DNA of 33,499 nt from Oscillospiraceae bacterium (lineage in GTDB: Bacteria > Bacillota_A > Clostridia > Oscillospirales > Oscillospiraceae), in NCBI GenBank assembly GCA_902786615.1, contig CADADE010000035.1:1-33499 (forward strand). Reading direction: 5' to 3'. Shown piece after piece: positions 9,351 to 18,258 of this stretch. The stretch's first letter is position 1, and the number at the start of each line of letters is the position of its first letter. The position numbers and the translations under genes were made by a program. Below the pieces are notes generated by a model. That model worked only from the letters and a program-made list of their open reading frames with translations, did not search any database and was not told the origin of the DNA.

Positions 9351-9916
9351 TCAATCTTCGCCGGAGATGTCGATAGCGTCCATCTTGCCGTTGTCTTCGA
9401 CGGTGATGGAGGTATTGATCTTGCGGAGAAGCTTGGTGTAGACGGGAAGCAGGAGAACCAGGGCAATGCCGATGCACTCGAGCACGATGTGGGTCTGCAG
9501 GACGTTGTAGGCCTGGGCGATGTAGATCGTGGAGGCGTCAAGCTTGATGGGGTTCTCCGCGCGGGTCAGGGCGTTCATGATGAGACCGGAGTAGTGCACG
9601 TCGCAGAAGATGATGATCGCAAACATCACGAACATCAGAATAACCATGGCGAGCACGGGCTTTTTCCTCTTCGGGAAGGCGTTGAGGAAGCAGACCAGAG
9701 ACAGCATGGAGAAGAGCATTGTGGCAAAACCGCACAGGCCCATCCCGGCGCCCTGGATCTTGGCGGTGGTATCGGAGATATGGGTCAGGTTCAGGGAATA
9801 CTGGAAGAAGGCAATCACCAGGAATACCAGTGCGATGATGGAGGGCTGGCGTTTCAGCGCGACGAAGAAGCGCCGCAGAAACTCCGGCATTTGGGACGTC
9901 TTTTTCTTTGCTGCGC

Positions 9917-9920
<4 letters not shown>
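9351..9920 (-). CDS. four-helix membrane protein, unknown (transporter operon)
   Basis: A 189-residue protein with a basic N-terminus and about four transmembrane helices, around residues 27-46, 58-82, 88-110 and 137-158. A soluble acidic tail (VEDNGKMDAIDISGED) follows. No enzyme motif or known family was recognised. Its ATG overlaps the stop of the MsmX-type ATPase by four bases (9917-9920), so the two are probably translationally coupled. Size and topology resemble the two membrane proteins upstream of the ATPase (11009-12084). A role in the ABC importer or its regulation is inferred. Confidence 0.78.
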
Positions 9921-10993
<1,073 letters not shown>

Positions 10994-11008
10994 ACGTTCT
11001 TCCCCTCC

Positions 11009-11497
11009 TTATGCAGCCTTTTTTTCGATGCGGGCAAGGTGTGCGCTCAGGGCCTTGCTGCGGGTGAAGCCATAGTACGCGCCGACCAGAAGGCAGGCGG
11101 CGGAGAGCAGCAGATACAGCGTGCAACGGATGAACTGGGGGTTCTCCATGACGGTGACTGCCTTCTCCTGGATGGTGACGGTGGAACGGTGCGCCGTTGC
11201 GGGATAGATAAAGACGCGCAGGATCTGCCCGATGCCGAGCACGACCATCATATAGGCGTAGCTGATCTTGTAGTTTTTGATGCCCTCGGAGCAGAGGAAC
11301 GCCGCCAGGAGGAAAATCAGGTTATACAGGATGGACGCGCCCATCAAGATGTTGTAATACCAGGAACCTACGTTGGACTCATAGATGCTGATGAAGAAGA
11401 ACACGTCGAAGAGGATCGACAGCAGCGCCAGGCCGGACGCTGTGGTGTTCTTGGTATAACGCATGCGGTCTAAACGGATGTATTTATCGTCGTTCAT
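11009..11497 (-). CDS. four-helix membrane protein, unknown (transporter operon)
   Basis: A 162-residue protein with a charged N-terminus (MNDDKYIRLDRMRYTK) and four predicted helices, around residues 20-40, 46-68, 77-99 and 120-143, then a short basic tail. Family not recognised. Its start overlaps the stop of the preceding membrane protein gene by four bases (11494-11497), and the ATPase starts 15 bp downstream, so the three are probably translated together. With no soluble domain, a structural or accessory role at the transporter is more likely than catalysis. Confidence 0.78.
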   Translation of the reverse strand: MNDDKYIRLDRMRYTKNTTASGLALLSILFDVFFFISIYESNVGSWYYNILMGASILYNLIFLLAAFLCSEGIKNYKISYAYMMVVLGIGQILRVFIYPATAHRSTVTIQEKAVTVMENPQFIRCTLYLLLSAACLLVGAYYGFTRSKALSAHLARIEKKAA

Positions 11498-12084
11498 GCC
11501 GTCGCCCCCTTTCCGGCTGCGATGAGTTTCTTCTCTTCGTTCATCAGGCGCACCTTCCAGATCGCGCAGGCGATGAGACCGACAGACACGAGCACGGACA
11601 GGCAGAACACCGCATAATGCACGTCAAACCAGAAGGTAGACTCGGTGTAGTAGGTTCTCCAGAGGTCGGCGTGAGCAAAAAGGGCTTCAAAGTCGACCAT
11701 CAGGAAGCGCGCCTTAAAGGCCTCGATATAGCTGTGGGATTCCCATGCAATGTAGAAATTGGCAAGGGCAAATGCGCCGATGGAAACGAAGTTGCCGACA
11801 TAGTATCTGCGGCGGATATGTGTGTTCGTGATGAACAGCAGGCATGCCAGAAGAATCAGAACGATGGAGCAGTGCAGGAAATAAGAGTTCCAGGCCTGCA
11901 TGTTGTAATAAACAATGGAGCCTTCCACGTCCGTCTGCGTCAGATCGGCGGGGTTTCTCATCGTCGAATACAGCGTGTCATACAGGTCGGTCATGATGCC
12001 GAGCGCGTACAGGAAAATGATCACACTCGACACAAGCGCCAGAAAGCAAAGGATTTTTTGCAGTTTTAACTGTTTCTTATACAT
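11494..12084 (-). CDS. four-helix membrane protein, unknown (transporter operon)
   Basis: A 196-residue protein with helices around residues 9-30, 68-86, 94-112 and 153-173. A long Tyr/Asp-rich loop follows the first helix (MTDLYDTLYSTMRNPADL) and a second soluble loop lies between helices 3 and 4. Family not recognised. It is the first of the four small membrane proteins in the operon and lies about 107 bp downstream of the solute-binding protein gene, behind a strong stem-loop. It overlaps the next membrane protein gene by four bases. An accessory role in oligosaccharide import is inferred only. Confidence 0.78.
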   Translation of the reverse strand: MYKKQLKLQKILCFLALVSSVIIFLYALGIMTDLYDTLYSTMRNPADLTQTDVEGSIVYYNMQAWNSYFLHCSIVLILLACLLFITNTHIRRRYYVGNFVSIGAFALANFYIAWESHSYIEAFKARFLMVDFEALFAHADLWRTYYTESTFWFDVHYAVFCLSVLVSVGLIACAIWKVRLMNEEKKLIAAGKGATA

Positions 12085-12111
12085 GTTAGCCTCCCTGCTT
12101 CGGCTCGAGGC

Positions 12112-12136
12112 CGGCTGAGGGGCGCGCCCTCAGCCG
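12112..12136 (-). other. stem-loop downstream of the solute-binding protein gene
   Basis: A perfect 10-bp GC-rich stem (CGGCTGAGGG, 12112-12121, with its complement at 12127-12136) closes a 5-base loop in the gap after the binding-protein gene. There is no U-tract on the minus strand. Hairpins here in ABC operons often stabilize binding-protein mRNA and reduce downstream expression; that role is inferred. Confidence 0.5.
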
Positions 12137-12190
12137 TGCCGCGGCCTTGGATATCTGCGTTCAGTTGCGATCGAAAATCGTAGCGCCCGA

Positions 12191-13105
12191 TCAGTTCATT
12201 GCCTTGTAGAAGGCAAGCAGGCGGTTCCAGGCATCGGTCTTGAGGGCCAGATACTGTCTGCCGCCCCAGTCGCCGGAGACCTTCGCGGCGGAAGCATCGG
12301 CGTTGCCCATGCCTTCCTCAGCGTAGCCGTTGGCGATCTCGTTGACGAGGAGGTTCTCGCCGCCCTTGCTGGAGGAGAATCTGCCGTTGGCGGTGAGCTG
12401 GGTGTAGGTGTTGAGCATGTCGTTCTCGGCCTTGGTGTTGGGCAGAACGGTCGGGACGGACATGTACCAGGGGTTCTCGGTGACGGCGAGCTCAGGATGC
12501 TTGATGGTGCCGAGGGCGATGGCGGTGGAGATGTTGCCGGCGCCTTCACGGCCGACGTCGGTGGTGCACTGGAACTCAAAGGCCTGGCTCTTAGCGAAGC
12601 TCAGGGTGGAGCCGAGGAACTGGCGCGCGTAGTTGGTGTAGTTGCCGCTGGCCTTCTCCCACAGCTCTGCGCGGGTGGCGTCGGCGATCTCAGGCATTTC
12701 AACGCCGTTGAAGATAAAGGTTGCGAAGCTGCCGTCGGGATTGGTCTTGATGAAGGGTGCGGGGCCGTAGCTCATGAGGATCATGCCCTCGGGAGAGTAA
12801 GCGTAGTCGATGAGCTTGAGTGCGGCGTGGAGCTTGTCGTCATTGCCCTTGACGCCGGCGGAGCTGATGCCCCAGCCGTCGGTCTTGACGGAACGCCAGG
12901 ACTCGGTGAAGCGCATGTACTTGCCGCCCTCGGTGCCGTCCTGCCAGCAGGCCACGGGAACCATGACCGCCATGTACTTCTCGCCTTCGTCGAAGACTTT
13001 CTGGCTGGGATCGTTATAGAGGGTCTGGGTCTGGTTGTAGTCGTAGTGCATGAAGCCGGAGTCGTTCTCGAGGTACTGCTTGGTCTTGCCGTCGGCGGTG
13101 TTCAT
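12191..13105 (-). CDS. ABC solute-binding lipoprotein, C-terminal part (frameshifted gene)
   Basis: The distal ~300 residues of the oligosaccharide-binding lipoprotein whose N-terminus is at 13102-14379. It continues the family 1-type binding-protein fold (LIDYAYSPEGMILMSYGP, a typical C-lobe motif, and a Trp/Tyr-rich cleft). Similarity to the family extends upstream of the ATG at 13105 in this frame (AIAKEGLISVNF), so this ATG is not a natural start. Restoring one base near 13143-13148 would join the halves into a ~729-residue protein, large for an LplA-type binding protein. No ribosome binding site precedes 13105, so as written this part is probably not translated well. Confidence 0.85.
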   Translation of the reverse strand: MNTADGKTKQYLENDSGFMHYDYNQTQTLYNDPSQKVFDEGEKYMAVMVPVACWQDGTEGGKYMRFTESWRSVKTDGWGISSAGVKGNDDKLHAALKLIDYAYSPEGMILMSYGPAPFIKTNPDGSFATFIFNGVEMPEIADATRAELWEKASGNYTNYARQFLGSTLSFAKSQAFEFQCTTDVGREGAGNISTAIALGTIKHPELAVTENPWYMSVPTVLPNTKAENDMLNTYTQLTANGRFSSSKGGENLLVNEIANGYAEEGMGNADASAAKVSGDWGGRQYLALKTDAWNRLLAFYKAMN

Positions 13106-14379
13106 GAAGTTGACGGAGATGAGGCCTTCCTTGGCGATGGCGGACGGGCGTCCTTCAGGCTGCCGTCAGCGTCGAAGTAGAGGTAATCCTGGCGGGACTC
13201 GAGGCCGCGGATGCCGAAGAGGTGACCGGCAAAGCGGACAAGGTCAACGCGGCGGGCGGTGTTGTCCTCCTCACGGGAGAAGAGGCCCTGGATGGTGTCG
13301 GTGCCGTTGAGGGTCTGGGGGTTGGCGACGACGCAGCGCAGCAGCGCGACGAGCTCGTCAGCGTCCCACGCGGCGTTCTGGCCGCAGAAGAGGTTGGAGC
13401 GCTCGGTGCCGTAGTAGCCGTTGTAGGCCTTGTCGATGTACTCGCGGAGCATGTTGACAGCGGCAACACCGTCGATGCTGCCGGCCTCGTTCATCTTGGC
13501 GACGATGTTGCCGGCGGCGTCATAGTCCTTGGAGATGGTCTCAACGCCGGAGCCGTCGAGCTTCACAACGTCGATGTCGATCTTGCCGGAGGTGGGCATA
13601 TAGGGCTGGTAAACGGGAGCGGCGGTCTTGTTGCTCTTTTCGGCAGTGAACTCGCCCTCGCCGTCGAGGAGCTTCTGGACCATGTCAACACGCATGAGGG
13701 GCATACGCTCGATATCGTTGACGCCGTCGAAGTAGGGGCTGAAGTAGATGGCGCCGTTGTTGGTGTTGCCGGTGATGGAGAGGCGGACGATGGGGTTGGC
13801 CTCGAGGTAGGCCTTGAAGTTGGGCATGGAGTCGAGGTAATCGCCGATGTTCACGACGACGCCCTGCTCGCCGTACTCGGTGAGCTTGGCAGCGGTGCCG
13901 GAGACCATGTCCACGTCACCCATGCGCTCTTTCCAGTAGTCGAACTCGGCAGAAGCGCTGTTGCCCTGGTACTTGTCCTCGATCTTGATGTTGAGGACCT
14001 TCTCAACCTCGACCCAGGTGGGCTTCAGGTCGCCGGCGTGGTAGGTCACGCCGTCGGCCAGGGTAACGCCCTCGCCTGCGACCTCAGCGTCCATGCTCAG
14101 GCCGGTCTTGGTGGAGTTGTAGCCGGTGGCCATGCGCAGCGTGGTGCCGGGCGCGTAAGTCAGCTCGGCAGCAGCGGCGGGTGCCTCAGCGGCGGGCGCT
14201 TCGGCGGCGGGAGCCTCGGCGGCAGGAGCCTCGGCAGCGGGAGCTGCGGCGGCGGGAGCCTGCGTCTCGGCGGGCTTGGAGAACTGGTCAACGTCGATCT
14301 TCTTGCCGCAGCCGCTGAGCAGGCCGACACACATAACGAGAGCCAGCAGCAGTGCGATCATGGATTTGCTGTTTTTCAT
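13102..14379 (-). CDS. ABC solute-binding lipoprotein, N-terminal part (frameshifted gene)
   Basis: The lipid-anchored substrate receptor for the adjacent LplB/LplC-type importer, probably binding oligogalacturonides. A signal peptide is followed by the lipobox LLSGC, with the lipidated Cys at 24. A Pro/Ala/Glu linker (about 38-72) built of 15-bp repeats comes next, then the binding-protein N-lobe. The frame runs correctly to YFDADGSLKDARP and then shifts into a short nonsense tail and TGA; the family continues in another frame. A single missing base around 13143-13148 explains this. The ATG at 14379 follows GAGGAGG. It may be a true mutation or a sequence error; no slippery sequence is present. 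Confidence 0.88.
   Translation of the reverse strand: MKNSKSMIALLLALVMCVGLLSGCGKKIDVDQFSKPAETQAPAAAAPAAEAPAAEAPAAEAPAAEAPAAAAELTYAPGTTLRMATGYNSTKTGLSMDAEVAGEGVTLADGVTYHAGDLKPTWVEVEKVLNIKIEDKYQGNSASAEFDYWKERMGDVDMVSGTAAKLTEYGEQGVVVNIGDYLDSMPNFKAYLEANPIVRLSITGNTNNGAIYFSPYFDGVNDIERMPLMRVDMVQKLLDGEGEFTAEKSNKTAAPVYQPYMPTSGKIDIDVVKLDGSGVETISKDYDAAGNIVAKMNEAGSIDGVAAVNMLREYIDKAYNGYYGTERSNLFCGQNAAWDADELVALLRCVVANPQTLNGTDTIQGLFSREEDNTARRVDLVRFAGHLFGIRGLESRQDYLYFDADGSLKDARPPSPRKASSPSTS
14174..14263. repeat. 15-bp tandem repeat (six units) encoding a Pro/Ala/Glu linker
   Basis: Six imperfect units of GCGGCGGGAGCCTCG type lie in the solute-binding protein gene and encode (A/E)APAA repeats just after the lipidated Cys. 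Such arrays change copy number by slippage without breaking the frame, altering tether length between membrane and binding domain. Confidence 0.85.
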
Positions 14380-14409
14380 GAATATCCTCCTCAAAATTAT
14401 TCACTATGT

Positions 14410-14429
14410 ATTATACCGGACTGTCCGGT
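14410..14429 (-). promoter_or_regulatory. candidate internal promoter/operator before the solute-binding protein gene
   Basis: A perfect 15-bp palindrome, ACCGGACTGTCCGGT (14415-14429), abuts a TATAAT (minus strand, 14410-14415) in the 64-bp gap upstream of the binding-protein start. No good -35 is present, which would fit an activated promoter or an operator. It could also simply be an RNA hairpin. Confidence 0.35.
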
Positions 14430-14443
14430 CAGATCCCTGGGGA

Positions 14444-15334
14444 TTACTCCTTCACGCCGCCGACGTTGGTGCCTTTGGCGAAATACTTCTGGATGAAGGG
14501 GTAGATAATAAGAATGGGGACGATGGAGCAGACGATCAGCGCGTAGATCACGGAGTCGGAGGCATAGGGCTGGTTCCAGCCGGCCATGGCCTCGGCGTCG
14601 GTGAACTCCTCGAGACGCAGACGGATGAAAACCTGCAGCGGGTGCTCGTTGGAGTTGGAGATCATCTGACGCGCCCAGAAGTAGCCGTTCCAGCGGGAGA
14701 TGCCGAAGAACAGGGCCACGGTGGCGATGGTGGATTTGCACATGGGGAGGTAAACCTTGGTGAGCACCTGGAACTCGCTGGCGCCGTCGACGATGGCGGC
14801 CTCCTCGATCTCACTGGGGACGCCCTCGAAGGCGTTTCTCAGGAGGATGATGTTCATGGCGGCCATGCCCATGGCGATGACGACCAGCCACTTATCGTCC
14901 ATGATGCCCATGGCATTGAAGACCTGCTTGGTATCCAAATAGTTCAGGTACTGCGGAACAATACCGGCGGCGAACCACATGGTGAAGACCAGGAAGAAGT
15001 TGAAGAACTTGCGGAACAGCAGGCGCTTCTTGGACAGGGCGTAGGCGCCGAGGATGGAGTAGAACAGCGCCCAGACCGTGCCGTAGAAGGTGATGAACAG
15101 GGTGTTGGAGTAGGCGTTCCAGAACATGTTATCGTTGAACATGCGCTTGAAGGCGTCAAACTGGATGTCCTTCGGGAAGAGGACGATCTGGCCGTACTCG
15201 ACGGCGCTGCGGCCGCTGATGGCGGCGGAGATCGCGTACACGAAGGGGTAAAGGCAGGCCAGCGCAAAGATCGTGAGCAGCGTGTAGCTGATGATCTTAA
15301 AGATCAGCTCGGAAGCTTCAAGTTTTCTTTTCAT
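14444..15334 (-). CDS. carbohydrate ABC transporter permease, LplC/MalG type
   Basis: A 296-residue inner-membrane permease with six helices, beginning with the N-terminal IISYTLLTIFALACLYPFVY helix. The cytoplasmic EAA loop that docks the ATPase is visible as EIEEAAIVDGASEFQVLTKVYLP. The C-terminus (FIQKYFAKGTNVGGVKE) is typical of LplC-like permeases paired with LplB. It lies 17 bp after the LplB-type gene. It should import oligosaccharides delivered by the adjacent lipoprotein; pectic oligomers are inferred from the operon. Start at 15334 follows AGGAGG. Confidence 0.95.
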   Translation of the reverse strand: MKRKLEASELIFKIISYTLLTIFALACLYPFVYAISAAISGRSAVEYGQIVLFPKDIQFDAFKRMFNDNMFWNAYSNTLFITFYGTVWALFYSILGAYALSKKRLLFRKFFNFFLVFTMWFAAGIVPQYLNYLDTKQVFNAMGIMDDKWLVVIAMGMAAMNIILLRNAFEGVPSEIEEAAIVDGASEFQVLTKVYLPMCKSTIATVALFFGISRWNGYFWARQMISNSNEHPLQVFIRLRLEEFTDAEAMAGWNQPYASDSVIYALIVCSIVPILIIYPFIQKYFAKGTNVGGVKE

Positions 15335-15350
15335 CGCTGTCTCCTCCTAA

Positions 15351-16403
15351 TTAGTAGAGCGAAACATCCGACGCCTTGCGCGCGATGGTGTTGGCGCCGA
15401 TAACCAGCAGCATGCCGACCACGTTGTTCATCATTTCGGCGGCGGAGGCGATGCCCTTGGCCGCGCCGGCAAGGCCGTAGCGCTGGGCAAAGGTGGAAAC
15501 CACGTCAGCCGTCACATAGGTGTTGGTGTTGTAGAGCAGCAGCACCTTCTCATAGCCGATGTTCAGCAGGGAGCCGATACGGGTGATGAGCATGATGACA
15601 ATGGTGGAGAGGATGCTGGGAAGGACCACGTAGCGCATCTGGGCCCATTTGCCGGCGCCGTCGATCTGCGCGGCCTCGTAGCTGGTGGGCGAGATGGCGA
15701 TGATGGCGGCAAAGAAGACGATGCTGTCATAGCCCGCAGCCTCCCAGATGCCGCTGATGATGTAGATGGGGCGGAAGTACTGAGGATTGTTCAGCATGCC
15801 GGAGTTTGCCACGTCCTGGCTGATCCAGCCGAGCTTGGCCAGCGCCTGGGACACGATGCCCATGCCGCTTGTCAGGGAGCCCTGCTTGACAAGCATCACA
15901 ACCAGAGAGGTCATAACGACCGTGGACATGAACTTGGGCAGGTAGGTCAGAACCTGATAGACGCTGCGGGCGATGTTGGACTTGATTTCGTTGAAGAACA
16001 GGGCCAGGATGATCGGCATGGGGAAGCCGAAGCACAGGCCGTAGAAGCTGAGGATGAAGGTGTTGCGCATGGCGCGCCAGAACTCGGCAGACAGATCGTC
16101 CCCGCCGACCAGCAGGCGCTTGAAGTAGGAAAAGCCGGAGAACAGCTGCTCGGAAACAGGGAGAACCTCGTCCGAAACCTTGAAGCACCCAAGCAGCTCA
16201 TACATGGGGAAGTAACGCCAGAACAGGAACACTAAGAGCATGGGGATCAACATGAGGTACAGCCGCCAATCCTTGAGGATTGACCGCCCGACGTGTAGCC
16301 AGTAGTGTTTTTCCACGTCGTCGCGTACGGCTTGCTCCGGGCTTTCTCGATATAAGCCCGACGCTTCGTCGTAGATGAGAAAATCTGCTGCTTTTGATTT
16401 CAT
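15351..16403 (-). CDS. carbohydrate ABC transporter permease, LplB/UgpA type
   Basis: A 350-residue permease. A ~60-residue charged N-terminal extension precedes the first helix (LYLMLIPMLLVFLFWRYFP), followed by the family segment MRNTFILSFYGLCFGFPMPI and the EAA loop EAAQIDGAGKWAQMRYVVLP. The ending (NTIARKASDVSLY) resembles LplB-type permeases. The ATG at 16403 is spaced six bases from AGGAGG; an upstream extension to 16466 lacks a site. It is the first gene of the importer operon. The 174 bp before it show no convincing promoter, so transcription may come from the ECF-S-like gene upstream. Confidence 0.94.
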   Translation of the reverse strand: MKSKAADFLIYDEASGLYRESPEQAVRDDVEKHYWLHVGRSILKDWRLYLMLIPMLLVFLFWRYFPMYELLGCFKVSDEVLPVSEQLFSGFSYFKRLLVGGDDLSAEFWRAMRNTFILSFYGLCFGFPMPIILALFFNEIKSNIARSVYQVLTYLPKFMSTVVMTSLVVMLVKQGSLTSGMGIVSQALAKLGWISQDVANSGMLNNPQYFRPIYIISGIWEAAGYDSIVFFAAIIAISPTSYEAAQIDGAGKWAQMRYVVLPSILSTIVIMLITRIGSLLNIGYEKVLLLYNTNTYVTADVVSTFAQRYGLAGAAKGIASAAEMMNNVVGMLLVIGANTIARKASDVSLY

Positions 16404-16577
16404 CAAAATCCTCCTTTTTCCGGGCCGAAATTTGAACAAAACCATTCCCCGTCCTGCCGCGCGCATTCGCGCCGCGCTTGCTCACCGCTGCCGGGGGAAC
16501 CGTACGCCATTCCTCCGGGCGATGCGCCGCACGTTGCGGATTTGCAGCGGAGAGCCGCGGAAGAGCCTTCTTCCCTT

Positions 16578-17144
16578 TCAGTCCTCCGTCTTGTGAATTC
16601 GCAGAAGATAATGCTTTTGATTTTCAAAGATTCCGTCCAGCCGCCGGGCGACCCAGATGATCACGCCGGTGAACAGGAGGGAAAGTGCATCCGTTGTAAA
16701 AAAACCGAGGCAGGTCTGAAAATCCGTACCGAGGAGCAGGGCGACGAGCGCCCGCCCGAGCTGCATGAGCAGCAGCGTGCCGATGCCGAAGCTCACGCTC
16801 AGAAAACCGTCGAGGCGGATCCGTTCCCCGCCGAGCAGGCGCAGCGGAACCAGCGCGAGCAGCGAGAGGAGATTGCCCAGACAATAGACGAGATACTGCC
16901 GCCCGCTTCCGTGCGAGGCCAGGCAGAAGATCAGGCCGCCGAGCGCCGCGTGAATGGCGGCCCAGGGGCCCCAGCGCATCAGAACGATCGCGGTGACCGC
17001 GCCCACAACGGACACGGTATAGAGCTGATCGGGGAACCACCAGGTGGCCGCCTTGACGATCATCCACTCCGCGACACAGAGCATCACCGCAAACATGCCC
17101 AGGTCGATCGTGCGATATTGTTGAAAGCTGAGCTGACGCTTCAT
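16578..17144 (-). CDS. ECF transporter S-component-like membrane protein
   Basis: A 188-residue integral membrane protein with five to six helices (for example FAVMLCVAEWMIV, VSVVGAVTAIVLMRW, YLVYCLGNLLSLLALVPL, SFGIGTLLLMQLGRALVALLL). It ends with WVARRLDGIFENQKHYLLRIHK. Size and small-residue packing resemble substrate-binding S subunits of ECF vitamin/metabolite importers; no ligand can be assigned. ECF energizing subunits are not in the window. The start at 17144 has a modest CAGGAAAA site. It is divergent from the pectin methylesterase and may form the first gene of the transporter operon. Confidence 0.65.
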   Translation of the reverse strand: MKRQLSFQQYRTIDLGMFAVMLCVAEWMIVKAATWWFPDQLYTVSVVGAVTAIVLMRWGPWAAIHAALGGLIFCLASHGSGRQYLVYCLGNLLSLLALVPLRLLGGERIRLDGFLSVSFGIGTLLLMQLGRALVALLLGTDFQTCLGFFTTDALSLLFTGVIIWVARRLDGIFENQKHYLLRIHKTED

Positions 17145-17205
17145 AGCTGTTTTTCCTGTTTTGAATTTTCCGTAATTTGAAAGTCCGATTGCTTATTCTT
17201 TGACC

Positions 17206-17318
17206 ATTTTACCAGTTATTCACTCTGCCCGACATGTCTTACATGGTGATTTTGTATGGTCAAAACGGGTGCGTTTTTCAAATACCGTTGCCCCGTTTTT
17301 TCCCATGTGATATATAAT
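17206..17318. promoter_or_regulatory. divergent control region between the ECF-S-like and pectin methylesterase genes
   Basis: Toward the methylesterase (plus), TTGCCC (17288-17293) precedes TATATA/TATAAT (17311-17318). Toward the membrane protein (minus), an extended -10, TGGTAAAAT, lies at 17206-17214 without a clear -35. Between them is TATGGTCAAAACGGGT (17255-17270), nearly identical to the site at the first AraC promoter. An inverted AT/GC-patterned arm (17291-17307) overlaps the -35. This looks like the regulated promoter of the pectin locus. Confidence 0.45.
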
Positions 17319-17382
17319 CAGGCAAAGCCTGCGGATTGCGCGAAAACCCGCGGTCAACGATGTTTTCACAGGGGTGTTATCA

Positions 17383-18258
17383 TTGAAAAAGATGCTGCAT
17401 ATCCGTCCGGGGGACGACGTCCAGGCCGTTCTGGACAGCGCCGAGCCCGGCTCTCTGATTCATTTTGCCGCCGGGGAGTACCGGCAGAAGCTGATGCTGC
17501 GCACGCCGGGCCTGTGCCTGGAGGGCGAGGGCGCGGAGCGTACCGCGCTCATCTGGGACGATTACGCCAAAAAGCTCGACGGGCAGGGCCGGGAGTACAA
17601 CACCTTCCGCACCTGGACGCTGGCCGTCTGCGCCGACGACGTGGAGATGCGCGGCCTTACTATTATAAATAATGCGCTTGATCCTTCCGAGAAGGGCCAG
17701 GAGGTGGCGCTGACAGTGTACGGGGATCGCTTCTTCATGCACGACTGCACGCTCCGCTCCACCCAGGACACGCTCTTTCTCGGCCCGCTGCCGCCCGATC
17801 TCATCGAGCGCTACGACGGCTTTCTGCCGGACGAGCTGCGTGAGGCGCGCCTTTTACGCCAGCGCTTTGAGCATTGCCGGATCGAGGGCTCGGTCGATTT
17901 CATCTTCGGCTGCGGCGACGCGCTCTTCGACGACTGCGAGATCGTCACGGTCTTCGACGGCCGGGATCACGGCTATGTGGCGGCGCCCGCTCACTCGCCC
18001 GAGCAGACGAAGGGCTTTGTCTTCCGCCGCTGTGCGTTTCTTCAGGGCGAGGGCGTCGCGGACGCCACGCACTTTCTCGCCCGCCCGTGGCGGGACTACG
18101 GCCTCAGCGTGTTTGAAAACTGCGTCTACGGCAGGCATATCCGGCCCGAGGGCTTCGACCCCTGGCGGGACAGCGGGCGCGACAAAACCGCGCGCTTTTT
18201 CGAGACTCCCGCGCAGCCTGGCCGCGTCGCGTGGTGCAACCGTCAGACAGAGGCGTAA
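17383..18258 (+). CDS. pectin methylesterase, CE8 (intracellular)
   Basis: Removes methyl groups from polygalacturonate esters, releasing methanol. The beta-helix protein has the CE8 catalytic signatures: STQDTLF (Gln128, Asp129), GSVDFIFG with the nucleophile Asp172, and LARPWRDYG (Arg234, Trp236). Total is 291 residues, near the CE8 catalytic core size. No signal peptide is present, so it acts on imported methylated oligomers. A TTG start at 17383 is favoured because AGGGGTG lies seven bases upstream; GTG at 17374 and ATG at 17392 are alternatives with poorer spacing. It overlaps the convergent TIM-barrel gene by 16 bp. Confidence 0.93.
   Translation: MKKMLHIRPGDDVQAVLDSAEPGSLIHFAAGEYRQKLMLRTPGLCLEGEGAERTALIWDDYAKKLDGQGREYNTFRTWTLAVCADDVEMRGLTIINNALDPSEKGQEVALTVYGDRFFMHDCTLRSTQDTLFLGPLPPDLIERYDGFLPDELREARLLRQRFEHCRIEGSVDFIFGCGDALFDDCEIVTVFDGRDHGYVAAPAHSPEQTKGFVFRRCAFLQGEGVADATHFLARPWRDYGLSVFENCVYGRHIRPEGFDPWRDSGRDKTARFFETPAQPGRVAWCNRQTEA

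Noticed and set aside
13130..13150. Programmed ribosomal frameshifting in the solute-binding protein gene
   Set aside because: No slippery heptamer or stimulatory structure is evident, and this family is not known for frameshifting. Mutation or sequence error is simpler.
16404..16577. Promoter or riboswitch upstream of the LplB-type permease
   Set aside because: No -10/-35 pair, conserved RNA fold or terminator was visible in this GC-rich 174-bp gap; I see nothing supportable beyond the ribosome binding site.
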